Assembly: GCA_046155885.1 (NCBI GenBank)
Contig: JBJXFU010000083.1
Coordinates: 1 to 7,243, forward strand
Reading direction: 5' to 3'
Origin: JAOADN01 sp046155885
GTDB lineage: Bacteria; Pseudomonadota; Alphaproteobacteria; Rhodobacterales; Rhodobacteraceae
DNA length: 7,243 nucleotides
Below, in pieces: positions 1 to 6,353 of this stretch; the first letter of the stretch is position 1, and each line of letters starts with the position of its first letter. The notes under the pieces are model-generated. The model was not told where the DNA came from and ran no database searches. It saw only the letters and a program-made list of their open reading frames with translations. A program made the translations under genes and the position numbers.

Positions 1-81
1 GCTTCTGGCCGGGGACTAGCGCCAGGCGGAGGCTCACGCTACTGTCGCGCGCCATCTATTCCGGGCCGGGGGCGAAAGCGG

Positions 82-687
82 ATGAGGCTGAAGATCGGAT
101 CGGCGATCGCGGTGGCCGCGCTGGCGATGGCGGGAGTGCCGGCTTCGGCCGAGGGGCTGGTCTTCGGCGGCAAGCCGAAGTCGCGCATGGCGATGTTCCA
201 TTCGCAGGCCGCCGTGCTCGATCAGCGGGCGGCGGTGCAATATCAGGCCTCGGTCAAGCTCACCCCGCATGGCAAGGATCTCCACAAGGGCGACGGCGCG
301 ATTCCGGGGTACTCCGGCCGCTACCGGGGCGAATACCTAGAGGCCGCGAAGGCTGCGGCGCGGCGGCATGGGGTGCCCGAGGACCTGTTCCTGCGGCTCG
401 TGCAGCGTGAATCCGGCTGGAACCCTTCGGCCACCTCGGTGAAGGGCGCGCAGGGCCTTGCGCAGCTGATGCCCGGCACGGCCCGCCACCTCGGCGTCGA
501 TATTGGAGACCCGCACGACAACCTCGACGGCGGCGCGCGATACCTGCGGATGATGTACGACCGGTTCGGCAGCTGGCGGCTGGCGCTGGCCGCCTACAAC
601 GCCGGGCCGATCGCGGTCGAGGAAGCCGGGGGCATCCCGGACTATGACGAAACCCAGAACTACGTGAAGGCGATCCTCGGCAGCTAG
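82..687 (+). CDS. Secreted SLT-type lytic transglycosylase (201 aa)
   Basis: Predicted periplasmic peptidoglycan lyase that cleaves the MurNAc-GlcNAc bond to leave 1,6-anhydroMurNAc. A signal peptide is visible: basic start (MRLK), hydrophobic core at residues 5-19, and an ASA|E cleavage site after about residue 23. Residues 24-80 are a low-complexity linker without a recognisable domain. The SLT/goose-lysozyme-like domain covers about 83-200, with the catalytic Glu at 110 in the RES motif, GLAQLMPGTA at 125-134, N147 and Y154, and AYNAGP at 171-176. All family motifs are present, so the enzyme should be active. It is short and single-domain, unlike the large superhelical Slt70. The ATG at 82 is the only start that gives a signal peptide; its ribosome binding site is weak. 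It is monocistronic here, since the next gene is on the other strand. Its specific physiological role (remodelling, or assembly of an envelope machine) cannot be told. Confidence 0.93.
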   Translation: MRLKIGSAIAVAALAMAGVPASAEGLVFGGKPKSRMAMFHSQAAVLDQRAAVQYQASVKLTPHGKDLHKGDGAIPGYSGRYRGEYLEAAKAAARRHGVPEDLFLRLVQRESGWNPSATSVKGAQGLAQLMPGTARHLGVDIGDPHDNLDGGARYLRMMYDRFGSWRLALAAYNAGPIAVEEAGGIPDYDETQNYVKAILGS

Positions 688-706
688 GCGGGGGACAAGA
701 TCAGAC

Positions 707-721
707 CGGGGTGGCGCCCCG
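707..721 (+). terminator. Weak hairpin after the transglycosylase gene
   Basis: CGGGG and CCCCG form a 5-bp G/C stem with a 5-nt loop, 19 nt past the stop codon. No T-run follows, so it is a poor intrinsic terminator; it could equally be chance in DNA this GC-rich. Confidence 0.2.
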
Positions 722-868
722 CTTCCCGGCCGGGCGGCCCCGCCCGACCCACTCCCAACCCCTTGCGGGCGCTGCATTAACCGCAGGCCACCGCACCGTT
801 CGCAGGGCGCCAGCAACCGCCCGGCATTATGCCAGCAACCTGCCGTACGATCGCATGGCATTGAGTGA

Positions 869-881
869 GTTAACCGTTAAC
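869..881. promoter_or_regulatory. GTTAAC-C-GTTAAC palindrome in an AT-rich patch
   Basis: Two GTTAAC hexamers separated by one base give a perfect 13-bp inverted and direct repeat, in the only AT-rich patch of the intergenic stretch (about 861-892). It looks like a dyad protein-binding site. TTAAC half-sites recall alphaproteobacterial CtrA boxes, but the spacing of 3 bp between TTAA elements is not the classical 7. No gene starts nearby on either strand, so its purpose is unclear. Confidence 0.3.
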
Positions 882-940
882 TTCGAATCATCAGGGCGCA
901 CACCTCATACCGCGTCTTGCCGCTGATCCGTGCCGTCCGG

Positions 941-996
941 AGTGCGCGACAGGGGCGGCGCCCGAACCGCAGGGGTGGGCGGGGAGCGTCCGCCCG
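941..996 (+). repeat. Imperfect ~55-bp dispersed repeat, copy A
   Basis: Matches 1161-1216 in the same orientation. Shared blocks in order are AGTGCG, GGGG, CCCG, ACCG, GGGGTGGGCGG and AGCG, separated by substitutions and 1-2 base indels. Its 3' half contains a hairpin: GGGCGG at 977-982 with CCGCCC at 990-995. It is probably a noncoding palindromic intergenic repeat. Confidence 0.5.
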
Positions 997-1160
997 GGAT
1001 TCTCTGTCGCGGCAGAATGGCCGGACGGGTCGGGAGTTCGGGCGGAAGGGGCGCCGGCGCGGCCCATGGCTCGGGCTACCGGCGGCCGCCATGCTGGCGG
1101 GCATGGGTCGGGAAGGGCGCAAGACCGCTGCAAGGCCTTCCACCTTTGGTCCGCAGCGGC

Positions 1161-1216
1161 AGTGCGAGCGATCGGGGTAGGGCCCGCACCGACGGGGGTG
1201 GGCGGAAAGCGCCCGC
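1161..1216 (+). repeat. Imperfect ~55-bp dispersed repeat, copy B
   Basis: Second copy of the 941-996 element, offset by 220-223 bp. Its 3' half folds as GGGCG (1200-1204) with CGCCC (1210-1214) around a 5-nt loop. This hairpin lies about 17 nt beyond the dehydrogenase stop on the minus strand, so it might help end that transcript, although no U-tract follows on that strand. Confidence 0.5.
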
Positions 1217-1230
1217 GTCGCGCGGCGGTC

Positions 1231-2223
1231 TCAGTCCGGGACCGCCAGCACTTTGACCTCGCCCGGCTGCGGCGGGTTGGCCACCGCAGCGGGAAGCTCG
1301 CCGATGCCGATGGTGCGCGAGATCAGCGGCTGAACCGCGATCCGCCCCGAGGCGATCAGGGCGGCGGCGCGGGCATGGGTGAAGGGGTTGATGAAGGACG
1401 GGATCAGCCGCACCTCGCGGAAGAGCAGATCGAAGGGCTCGATCCCGACCATCGCCCCCTTTGCCAGCACGCCGAGGATCACCACCCGCCCGCCTCGGCG
1501 CGCCAGACGCGGCGCGTCGCGCACCGTCTCGGACACGCCCGCGCATTCGATCACGGCGTCGGCCCCGGCGGGCCAGAGGCCGAGCGCCGCGTCCGGAGAC
1601 GCCGCTGCCTTGGCGCCGAAGTCCCGGCCGAGCGCCTGCTTCTCGATGGAGCGCGTGACCAGCATCACCTCCGCACCCGCCAGAGCCGCAAGCTGAACCA
1701 CCAAGAGCCCGATCACCCCCCCGCCGATCACCGCCACCCGTTCGCCCGGCCGGATGGCCGCCAGGTCCATCCCGTGCAGGCAGCAGGCGAGCGGCTCGCA
1801 GAAGGCGCCGTGGTGGGGATGGAGGCCGGCGGGCAGCGGGAAGGCCCGGTGCGCCGGGATCGCGGCAAGTTCGGCGAAGCCGCCGTCGCGGTGAACGCCG
1901 ATGGCCACCAGCCGCTCGCAGAGGTTGACGCGGCCTTCGTGGCAGAAGGTGCAGGTGCCGCAGGCGATGTTCGGGTCGCAGGTGACGCGGTCGCCAAGGG
2001 CCGGCCCGGCGACCCCCGGACCGACGGCTTCGACGATCCCCGAGAATTCATGGCCGAGAGTCACCGGCGGGGTGCAGGGAAACTCGCCGTGGAAAAGGTG
2101 GCGGTCGGTGCCGCAGATGCCCGCGGCCTCGATGCGGACCAGAATCTCGCCCGGCCCCGGTTCCGGCGCCGGCACCCGCACCACCCGGAAATCACCCACC
2201 GCCATCAGTCTTGCCGCGCGCAT
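1231..2223 (-). CDS. Zinc-dependent medium-chain dehydrogenase, sorbitol/polyol-type (330 aa)
   Basis: Oxidises an alcohol or polyol, or reduces the carbonyl, with a nicotinamide cofactor; cytoplasmic. The GroES-like domain covers about residues 1-140. Catalytic zinc ligands are C37 in GICGTD, H58-E59 in LGHEFSG, and E143 in CEPLAC. The structural zinc cysteines are C88, C91, C94 and C102. The Rossmann domain begins about 160 with VAVIGGGVIG. The residues after beta-2 read VTRS, with no acidic residue at the usual NAD-selecting position, so NADP use is possible (inference). The start at 2223 is preferred over the in-frame ATG at 2262, because the family begins at MRAARL and GGAGGA sits 7 nt upstream; the extra 13 codons look untranslated. 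It follows the MFS gene by 39 bp and is probably in its operon. The substrate is unknown; the closest-looking families act on sorbitol, xylitol or butanediol. Confidence 0.9.
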   Translation of the reverse strand: MRAARLMAVGDFRVVRVPAPEPGPGEILVRIEAAGICGTDRHLFHGEFPCTPPVTLGHEFSGIVEAVGPGVAGPALGDRVTCDPNIACGTCTFCHEGRVNLCERLVAIGVHRDGGFAELAAIPAHRAFPLPAGLHPHHGAFCEPLACCLHGMDLAAIRPGERVAVIGGGVIGLLVVQLAALAGAEVMLVTRSIEKQALGRDFGAKAAASPDAALGLWPAGADAVIECAGVSETVRDAPRLARRGGRVVILGVLAKGAMVGIEPFDLLFREVRLIPSFINPFTHARAAALIASGRIAVQPLISRTIGIGELPAAVANPPQPGEVKVLAVPD

Positions 2224-2230
2224 GTCCCGT

Positions 2231-2236
2231 TCCTCC
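2231..2236 (-). promoter_or_regulatory. Ribosome binding site deciding the dehydrogenase start
   Basis: GGAGGA on the minus strand, 7 nt before the ATG at 2223. It supports that start over the longer in-frame ATG at 2262, which would overlap the end of the upstream gene region. Confidence 0.75.
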
Positions 2237-2262
2237 GTTGTCGCGCCCCGCCCCGGCGCCAT

Positions 2263-3582
2263 TCAACCCGCCGGCGCCGCTGCCGAACGGGGCCGCAATG
2301 TTTCGCCCGTGACCGCCTCGCCCTTCACCGCCTCGTCGCTGCCGTCCAACCGGTCCGCCTTGCGCAGGTCCGGGAACATCCAGGCCCAGAGCCCGGTCAC
2401 CGCGAGCGTTCCGATGCCGCCGAAGACCGCCGCCCCGACCGGGCCGAGGAACCGCGCGGCGATGCCGGATTCGAATTCGCCCAACTCGTTCGAACCCGAG
2501 ATGAAGAGCCCCGAGACCGAGGATACCCGCCCGCGCATGTGATCGGGCGTCACGATCTGCACCAGCGTCTGGCGGACATAGACCGAGATCATGTCGGCCG
2601 CTCCGAGCGCCGCCAGGGCAAGGAGCGACAGCACCATCGACCGCGACAGCGCGAAGACGATGGTGGCCAGCCCGAAGCCCGCCACCGCGAGCAGCATGCG
2701 GACCCCCGCCTTGCGTCTGAGCGGCCAGCGCGCCAGCGCCGCCGCCATCAGAAGCGCGCCGACCGCCGGCCCGGACCGCAGAAGCCCGAAGCCTTCGGGC
2801 CCCACATCGAGCACATCACTGGCGAAGGCGGGCAGCAGGGCCGTGACCCCGCCGAGCAGCACCGCGAAGAGGTCGAGCGAGATCGCCCCGAAGACGATCC
2901 GGTTCCGCCAGACATAGACCAGTCCCTCGACGATCTGCCGCAGCGGATGGCCGGGCTGGCGGTCGGGCGTCGAGGGGGTGCGGATCATCAGATTGATCGC
3001 GAAGCCCGCCGCGAAAAGTGCCACCCCCGCGCCATAGGCTGAAGCGGGCGAGACGGCGATCAGCAGCCCGCCCACCCAGGGTCCGACGATCACCGCGCCC
3101 TGCCAGGACAGCGACTTGAGCGAGATCGCCTGCGGCATCTCGTGGCGCGGCACCAGCATCGGCACCAGGGCGCTGGCGGCGGGGGACAGATAGGCGCGCG
3201 CCGCACCGAAGACCGCCGCGACCGCGAACACCAGCCGCAGGTCGGGCGCGGGGCTCAACGCCAAGGCCGTCAGGCCCAGCGCGCAAAGAATCTCCGCCGC
3301 CAGCGCCGCCTGCACAATCAGCCGTCGGCTGTGCCTGTCGGCCGCGCCCCCGGCGAAGAGCGACAGGACGGCGAGCGGCAGGAACTGCACCAGCCCCACC
3401 ATGCCGACAAGGAACGCGCTTTCCTCGATGCTGCGCGTCTGCCGCCCGAGCGCATAGACCTGCCAGCCGATAGTGACCGCCTCGATCTGCACCGCGACGT
3501 TGACCAGAAGCATCGCCAGCCAGAAAAGCCCGAAGTCGCGGTAGCGAAGAAGAAAAGGCACAGGGCGCGGCTCTGGCGGCAT
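2263..3582 (-). CDS. MFS exporter of the EntS-like (MFS_3) type (439 aa)
   Basis: Inner-membrane secondary transporter, probably a proton-driven efflux carrier. The N-terminus has the pattern LLRYRDFGLFWLAMLL, then a first long helix, typical of the MFS_3/enterobactin-exporter-like group. Motif A lies between helices 2 and 3 at about residues 78-87 (GGAADRHSRR). A further basic loop motif (DHMRGRVSS) appears in the second half. About twelve hydrophobic segments alternate with short basic loops up to about residue 400. The C-terminal ~35 residues are hydrophilic and low-complexity (TGETLRPRSAAAPAG). The length suits the family. The start at 3582 has only a distant AAGGA. The gene leads a likely two-gene operon with the dehydrogenase. 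The substrate is not evident; no siderophore genes are nearby, so the EntS resemblance is structural and should not be read as function. Confidence 0.88.
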   Translation of the reverse strand: MPPEPRPVPFLLRYRDFGLFWLAMLLVNVAVQIEAVTIGWQVYALGRQTRSIEESAFLVGMVGLVQFLPLAVLSLFAGGAADRHSRRLIVQAALAAEILCALGLTALALSPAPDLRLVFAVAAVFGAARAYLSPAASALVPMLVPRHEMPQAISLKSLSWQGAVIVGPWVGGLLIAVSPASAYGAGVALFAAGFAINLMIRTPSTPDRQPGHPLRQIVEGLVYVWRNRIVFGAISLDLFAVLLGGVTALLPAFASDVLDVGPEGFGLLRSGPAVGALLMAAALARWPLRRKAGVRMLLAVAGFGLATIVFALSRSMVLSLLALAALGAADMISVYVRQTLVQIVTPDHMRGRVSSVSGLFISGSNELGEFESGIAARFLGPVGAAVFGGIGTLAVTGLWAWMFPDLRKADRLDGSDEAVKGEAVTGETLRPRSAAAPAG

Positions 3583-3603
3583 CGGCGGCGGGGTCCTTGG
3601 CGG

Positions 3604-3668
3604 TCGGGTCGGCCGATCGGGTCGGCCGGTCTGGTCGGTCAGTCGGGTCGGTCAGTCGGAGCGGATGG
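3604..3668. repeat. 13-bp tandem repeat, about five units
   Basis: Units start at 3604, 3617, 3630, 3643 and 3656. The first two are TCGGGTCGGCCG plus A or G, the next two are TCKGGTCGGTCAG, and the last is diverged (TCGGAGCGGATGG). The array ends 22 bp before the MFS start codon, in the gap between that gene and the divergent methyltransferase gene, and is made of GGTCGG blocks. It could arise by slippage or provide repeated binding sites. Confidence 0.75.
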
Positions 3669-3792
3669 GTCGGGCGGCGGGGCTTCTGCCGAAGACATCA
3701 GCCATTCGGGCGCGAGTCAAACGGCGGAGCGGGGAAGGACCGAGAACAAGGGCAAGGCCGGCCCGGGCGGTCGGCGGTCCGGTGCCACTGGA

Positions 3793-3864
3793 CCGGGGCG
3801 GCGGAAGGCCCTAGCCTTCGGCCCCGGCCGTATCCGGCAGGGGAACGGCCGGACGGATGTCCGG
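3793..3864 (+). other. Structured region upstream of the methyltransferase gene
   Basis: CCGGGGC (3793-3799) pairs with GCCCCGG (3821-3827), and inside it GAAGGC (3804-3809) pairs with GCCTTC (3814-3819) around loop CCTA. A second hairpin pairs CCGGAC (3849-3854) with GTCCGG (3859-3864) around loop GGAT. They end 27 nt before the start codon. If transcribed they would make a stable 5' leader. No U-tract, leader peptide or known riboswitch is seen. The rest of 3669-3891 shows nothing else. Confidence 0.4.
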
Positions 3865-3891
3865 GTCCGCATTGCCGGAGAGGAGACAGGA

Positions 3892-4350
3892 ATGAAAGCT
3901 CTTGAGACTCGAGTGCCCCCGCCGGCCGTCGCGCTTGCGGTCGCCTTGGCGATGTATGCGCTGGCGCGGTACGGCGCGGCCCTGCCGCCCACTGACTATT
4001 TCCGCGCCGTGGGCGTGGTGCTGGCGGCGATCGGGCTTCTTCTGATCGTCACGGCCTTCCGTGCCTTCAGCGCCAAGAGGACGACGATCAACCCCCTTGA
4101 TGTCTCGGCCGCATCCTCGCTGGTCGTGTCCGGCCCCTTCCGGCTGACGCGGAACCCGATGTATCTCGGCATGGCTGCGATCCTTGTGGGGCTTGCCTTC
4201 TGGCTGGGCGGGGCGGCGGTCTGGCTGGGCCCGGCGGCCTTTGTCGGCTGGATCACCCGGCTGCAGATCATCCCCGAGGAACGCGCCATGCGGGCGAAGT
4301 TCGGCGCCGCCTACAACGACTTCTGCCGGCGCACGCGGCGCTGGATCTGA
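3892..4350 (+). CDS. Membrane methyltransferase of the isoprenylcysteine methyltransferase/PEMT superfamily (152 aa)
   Basis: Small integral-membrane protein expected to use S-adenosylmethionine. Four hydrophobic segments are visible at about residues 12-30, 40-57, 92-107 and 108-124. The superfamily signature is GPFRLTRNPMYLG at 81-93, an R-N/H-P-x-Y motif, followed by the C-terminal IPEERAMRAKFGAAYNDFCRR, with the paired E129-E130 and Y141 characteristic of the SAM pocket. Bacterial members are mostly uncharacterised; known relatives methylate prenylated cysteine, phosphatidylethanolamine or isoprenoid-type substrates. The start at 3892 is chosen because AGGAGA lies 5-6 nt upstream and translation then begins at the first helix; a reading frame open further upstream has no protein-like content. 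It stands alone on this strand and converges with the next gene across 11 bp. The substrate cannot be inferred. Confidence 0.88.
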   Translation: MKALETRVPPPAVALAVALAMYALARYGAALPPTDYFRAVGVVLAAIGLLLIVTAFRAFSAKRTTINPLDVSAASSLVVSGPFRLTRNPMYLGMAAILVGLAFWLGGAAVWLGPAAFVGWITRLQIIPEERAMRAKFGAAYNDFCRRTRRWI

Positions 4351-4361
4351 GGCCTGCGCCC

Positions 4362-4640
4362 CTAATCCGCCACTTCCTCGACCCGGAAATCCCGCAGGAT
4401 CGCGCGCGTCGCGGCGAACCAGCGGCTGTCGCGGGTGCGGGCCTGATGCGCGGCAAAGTCGTCGCGGGTGCGGAAGGCCTCGATCACCTCGAAAACCAGC
4501 GGGTCGTCGGTTTCGGCGATGTCGAAGAGCAGGCAACCGGGTTCGGCGCGGGTCAGGCGGCTGTGTTCGGCCCTGTGGCCCAGGACCGCGGCCCGCTGGG
4601 CTTCGTCAAGGCAGCGGAGCTGGCCGCGGAGGCGCATCAT
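4362..4640 (-). CDS. ABM-fold (antibiotic biosynthesis monooxygenase-like) small protein (92 aa)
   Basis: Dimeric ferredoxin-like alpha/beta protein of the ABM type; relatives include quinol monooxygenases, heme-degrading enzymes and many proteins of unknown role. Visible family features are HSRLTRAEPGCLLFD at 26-40 (the H-x3-x-x-EPGC-x-x-F/Y strand), EVIEAFRTRDDFAAHQAR at 51-68, and W74 near the last helix. It keeps the His and the short length of true family members. Its ATG shares ATGA with the guaA stop codon, so it is probably translated by coupling with guaA; no Shine-Dalgarno sequence is seen. A second ATG follows immediately and could also be used. It may be a detoxifying or quinone-handling enzyme (inference). 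Confidence 0.85.
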   Translation of the reverse strand: MMRLRGQLRCLDEAQRAAVLGHRAEHSRLTRAEPGCLLFDIAETDDPLVFEVIEAFRTRDDFAAHQARTRDSRWFAATRAILRDFRVEEVAD

Positions 4641-6205
4641 TCGAGTTCGATCGTGCCGGGCGGCTTTGAGGTGACGTCGTAGAAGACGCGGTTGACGCCC
4701 CTGACTTCGTTGATGATGCGGGTGGCGGTTTCGCCAAGGAAATCAGGGGTGAAGGGGTACCAGTCGGCGGTCATGCCATCGACTGACGTGACCGCCCGAA
4801 GGCCCACCGCATAGTCATAGGTCCGCCCGTCGCCCATCACGCCCACGGTCTTCATCGGCAGGATCGCCGCGAAGGCCTGCCAGATGGCGTCGTAGAGGCC
4901 GTGGCGGCGGATCTGGTCGATGTAGACGGCATCGGCCTGGCGGAGGATGGCGAGTTTCTCGCGGGTGATCTCGCCGGGGCAGCGGATGGCGAGGCCGGGG
5001 CCGGGGAAGGGGTGGCGGCCGATGAATTTCGCGGGCAGGCCGAGTTCGCGGCCGAGCGCGCGGACCTCGTCCTTGAAGAGCTCGCGGAGGGGTTCGACGA
5101 GCTTCAGGCCGAGCTTCTCAGGGAGCCCGCCGACGTTGTGGTGGGACTTGATGGTGACCGAGGGGCCGCCGGAAAAGCTTACGCTTTCAATGACATCCGG
5201 GTAGAGTGTGCCCTGGGCCAGGAACTCTGCCCCGCCGACTTCGGCGGCGTGTTTGCGGAAGACGTCGATGAAGAGTTTCCCGATGATCTTGCGCTTGGTC
5301 TCGGGGTCCGAGACGCCGTCGAGGGCGGTCAGGAAGAGGGCGCTTTCGTCGGCGTGGATGAGCGGGATGTTGTAGGTGTCGCGGAACATCGACACCACCT
5401 CTTGCGCCTCGTTCAGCCGCAGGAGGCCGTGGTCGACGAAGACGCAGGTGAGGCGGTCGCCGATGGCTTCGTGGATGAGGACGGCCGCAACCGAGGAATC
5501 GACGCCGCCGGAGAGGCCGCAGATGACCTTTCCGTCCCCGACCTGAGAGCGGATTTTCGCAATGGCTTCAGCACGATAGGCGCCCATCGTCCAGTCACCG
5601 GTGAAGCCCGCGAGGCGGGTGAAGTTTTCGTAGAGCCTGGCGCCTTTGGGGGTGTGGTGGACCTCGGGGTGGAACTGCACGGCGTAGAAGTTCCGGGCGG
5701 GGTCGGCGGTGATGGCGAAGGGGGCGTTGGGGGAGGTGCCGTAGACCCGGAAGCCCGGGGCGAGGCGGCTCACGTGGTCGCCGTGGGACATCCAGACTTG
5801 CTCTTTTCCCGTTTCAAACCAGCCACTTAGCAGGTCGATGGGGGGGCCTTCGGGGGTCACGGTGGCGCGGCCGAATTCGGCGGTGCCGTGGCCGCGCTCC
5901 ACCCGGCCCCCCAGCATGTGCATCATCGCCTGCTGGCCGTAGCAGATGCCGAGGACGGGGACGCCGAGGGTGAAGATTTCCGGCGGCGGCAGGGGGGCGC
6001 CGGGCACGAAAACCGAGGCCGGGCCGCCGGAAAGGATCACGGCAAGCGGGGAGAATTCCGTCAGGAATGAAGGGGTTACGTGGTGGAACGGGTGGATTTC
6101 GCAATAGATGTTCAGCTCGCGCAGGCGCCGCGCGATGAGCTGGGTGACCTGGCTGCCGACGTCGACGATGAGGAGGCGCTGGTGGGCCTGGGACGGGTCG
6201 GGCAT
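4637..6205 (-). CDS. guaA: GMP synthase, glutamine-hydrolysing (522 aa)
   Basis: Converts XMP to GMP using ATP and glutamine, the last step of guanine nucleotide synthesis; cytoplasmic. The class I glutamine amidotransferase domain covers residues ~10-200, with nucleophile C88 in GICYGQQ and the His/Glu pair at 179 and 181 in QFHPE. The ATP pyrophosphatase domain follows with the P-loop LSGGVDSS at 231-238 and VDHGLLR at 258-264. The C-terminal dimerisation domain includes GRHPFPGPGL at 396-405 and ends TSKPPGTIELE, the family's usual end. All catalytic residues are intact and the length is standard. The start at 6205 gives LLIVD at the right distance; an in-frame ATG 127 codons upstream would read through tandem repeats and is rejected. 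No Shine-Dalgarno sequence precedes 6205, and a promoter seems to sit right next to it (see 6211-6239). It is the first gene of a probable pair with the ABM-fold protein. Confidence 0.97.
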   Translation of the reverse strand: MPDPSQAHQRLLIVDVGSQVTQLIARRLRELNIYCEIHPFHHVTPSFLTEFSPLAVILSGGPASVFVPGAPLPPPEIFTLGVPVLGICYGQQAMMHMLGGRVERGHGTAEFGRATVTPEGPPIDLLSGWFETGKEQVWMSHGDHVSRLAPGFRVYGTSPNAPFAITADPARNFYAVQFHPEVHHTPKGARLYENFTRLAGFTGDWTMGAYRAEAIAKIRSQVGDGKVICGLSGGVDSSVAAVLIHEAIGDRLTCVFVDHGLLRLNEAQEVVSMFRDTYNIPLIHADESALFLTALDGVSDPETKRKIIGKLFIDVFRKHAAEVGGAEFLAQGTLYPDVIESVSFSGGPSVTIKSHHNVGGLPEKLGLKLVEPLRELFKDEVRALGRELGLPAKFIGRHPFPGPGLAIRCPGEITREKLAILRQADAVYIDQIRRHGLYDAIWQAFAAILPMKTVGVMGDGRTYDYAVGLRAVTSVDGMTADWYPFTPDFLGETATRIINEVRGVNRVFYDVTSKPPGTIELE

Positions 6206-6210
6206 GGGGT

Positions 6211-6239
6211 CAGATAATGACGGAGCGGGCGGGGCGCAA
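6211..6239 (-). promoter_or_regulatory. Candidate guaA promoter giving a leaderless mRNA
   Basis: On the minus strand TTGCGC (6239-6234) and TATCTG (6216-6211) are separated by exactly 17 bp, each matching three of six sigma-70 consensus bases, including TTG and TAT. Transcription would begin about 7 nt beyond the -10, essentially at the ATG at 6205. That agrees with the lack of a ribosome binding site. The consensus match is only moderate. Confidence 0.4.
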
Positions 6240-6275
6240 GGGCGGTTCGGGGCGCGCGTTTCCGGCGCGGTATCG

Positions 6276-6342
6276 GCGTAGCACGGGCGTAGTACAGGCG
6301 TAGTACATGCGTAGTACATGCGTAGTACGGGCGTAGCTACGC
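6276..6342. repeat. 11-bp tandem repeat, six units, upstream of guaA
   Basis: Units begin at 6276, 6287, 6298, 6309, 6320 and 6331. The plus-strand consensus is GCGTAGTAC followed by two variable bases (GG, AG, AT, AT, GG). The third and fourth are identical; the first has GCAC, and the last has CTACG in place of GTAC. The last unit forms the perfect 12-bp palindrome GCGTAGCTACGC at 6331-6342. The array lies 71-137 bp before the guaA start, upstream of its promoter candidate. The period is close to one DNA turn, so bound proteins would face one side. Confidence 0.9.
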
Positions 6343-6353
6343 ATCGGGCGGTT

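Larger units (their letters stand above)
688..1230. other. 543-bp gene-free stretch between convergent genes
   Basis: No reading frame here looks like a protein: translations in every frame are Arg/Gly/Pro/Ala-rich without domains. What can be seen is a weak hairpin near 707-721, one AT-rich patch with a palindrome at 869-881, and two imperfect copies of a ~55-bp repeat at 941-996 and 1161-1216. Two genes converge on it, so it need not contain promoters. A small RNA is possible but nothing supports one directly. Confidence 0.6.

Noticed and set aside
869..881. Canonical CtrA box
   Set aside because: The two TTAA elements are 3 bp apart, not 7, and no gene begins nearby.
2224..2262. 13-codon N-terminal extension of the dehydrogenase
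   Set aside because: A good ribosome binding site lies inside it and family similarity begins at the ATG at 2223.
1066..3042. 658-codon open frame on the plus strand
   Set aside because: It lies antisense to the dehydrogenase and MFS genes and is Arg/Ala/Gly-rich without domains; it arises from lack of stop codons in GC-rich DNA.
3142..3891. 250-codon upstream extension of the methyltransferase frame
   Set aside because: It runs antisense through the MFS gene and the 13-bp repeats with no protein-like content; 3892 has a clear ribosome binding site.
4340..4365. Bidirectional terminator between the convergent methyltransferase and ABM-fold genes
   Set aside because: The gap is only 11 bp and no hairpin with T-runs is visible there.
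4901..5830. 309-codon open frame antisense to guaA
   Set aside because: Asp/Glu/Gly/Ala-rich mirror of guaA codons, with no family resemblance; guaA on the other strand is certain.
6276..6342. CRISPR array
   Set aside because: The 11-bp units are directly abutting with no spacers, and no cas genes are present.
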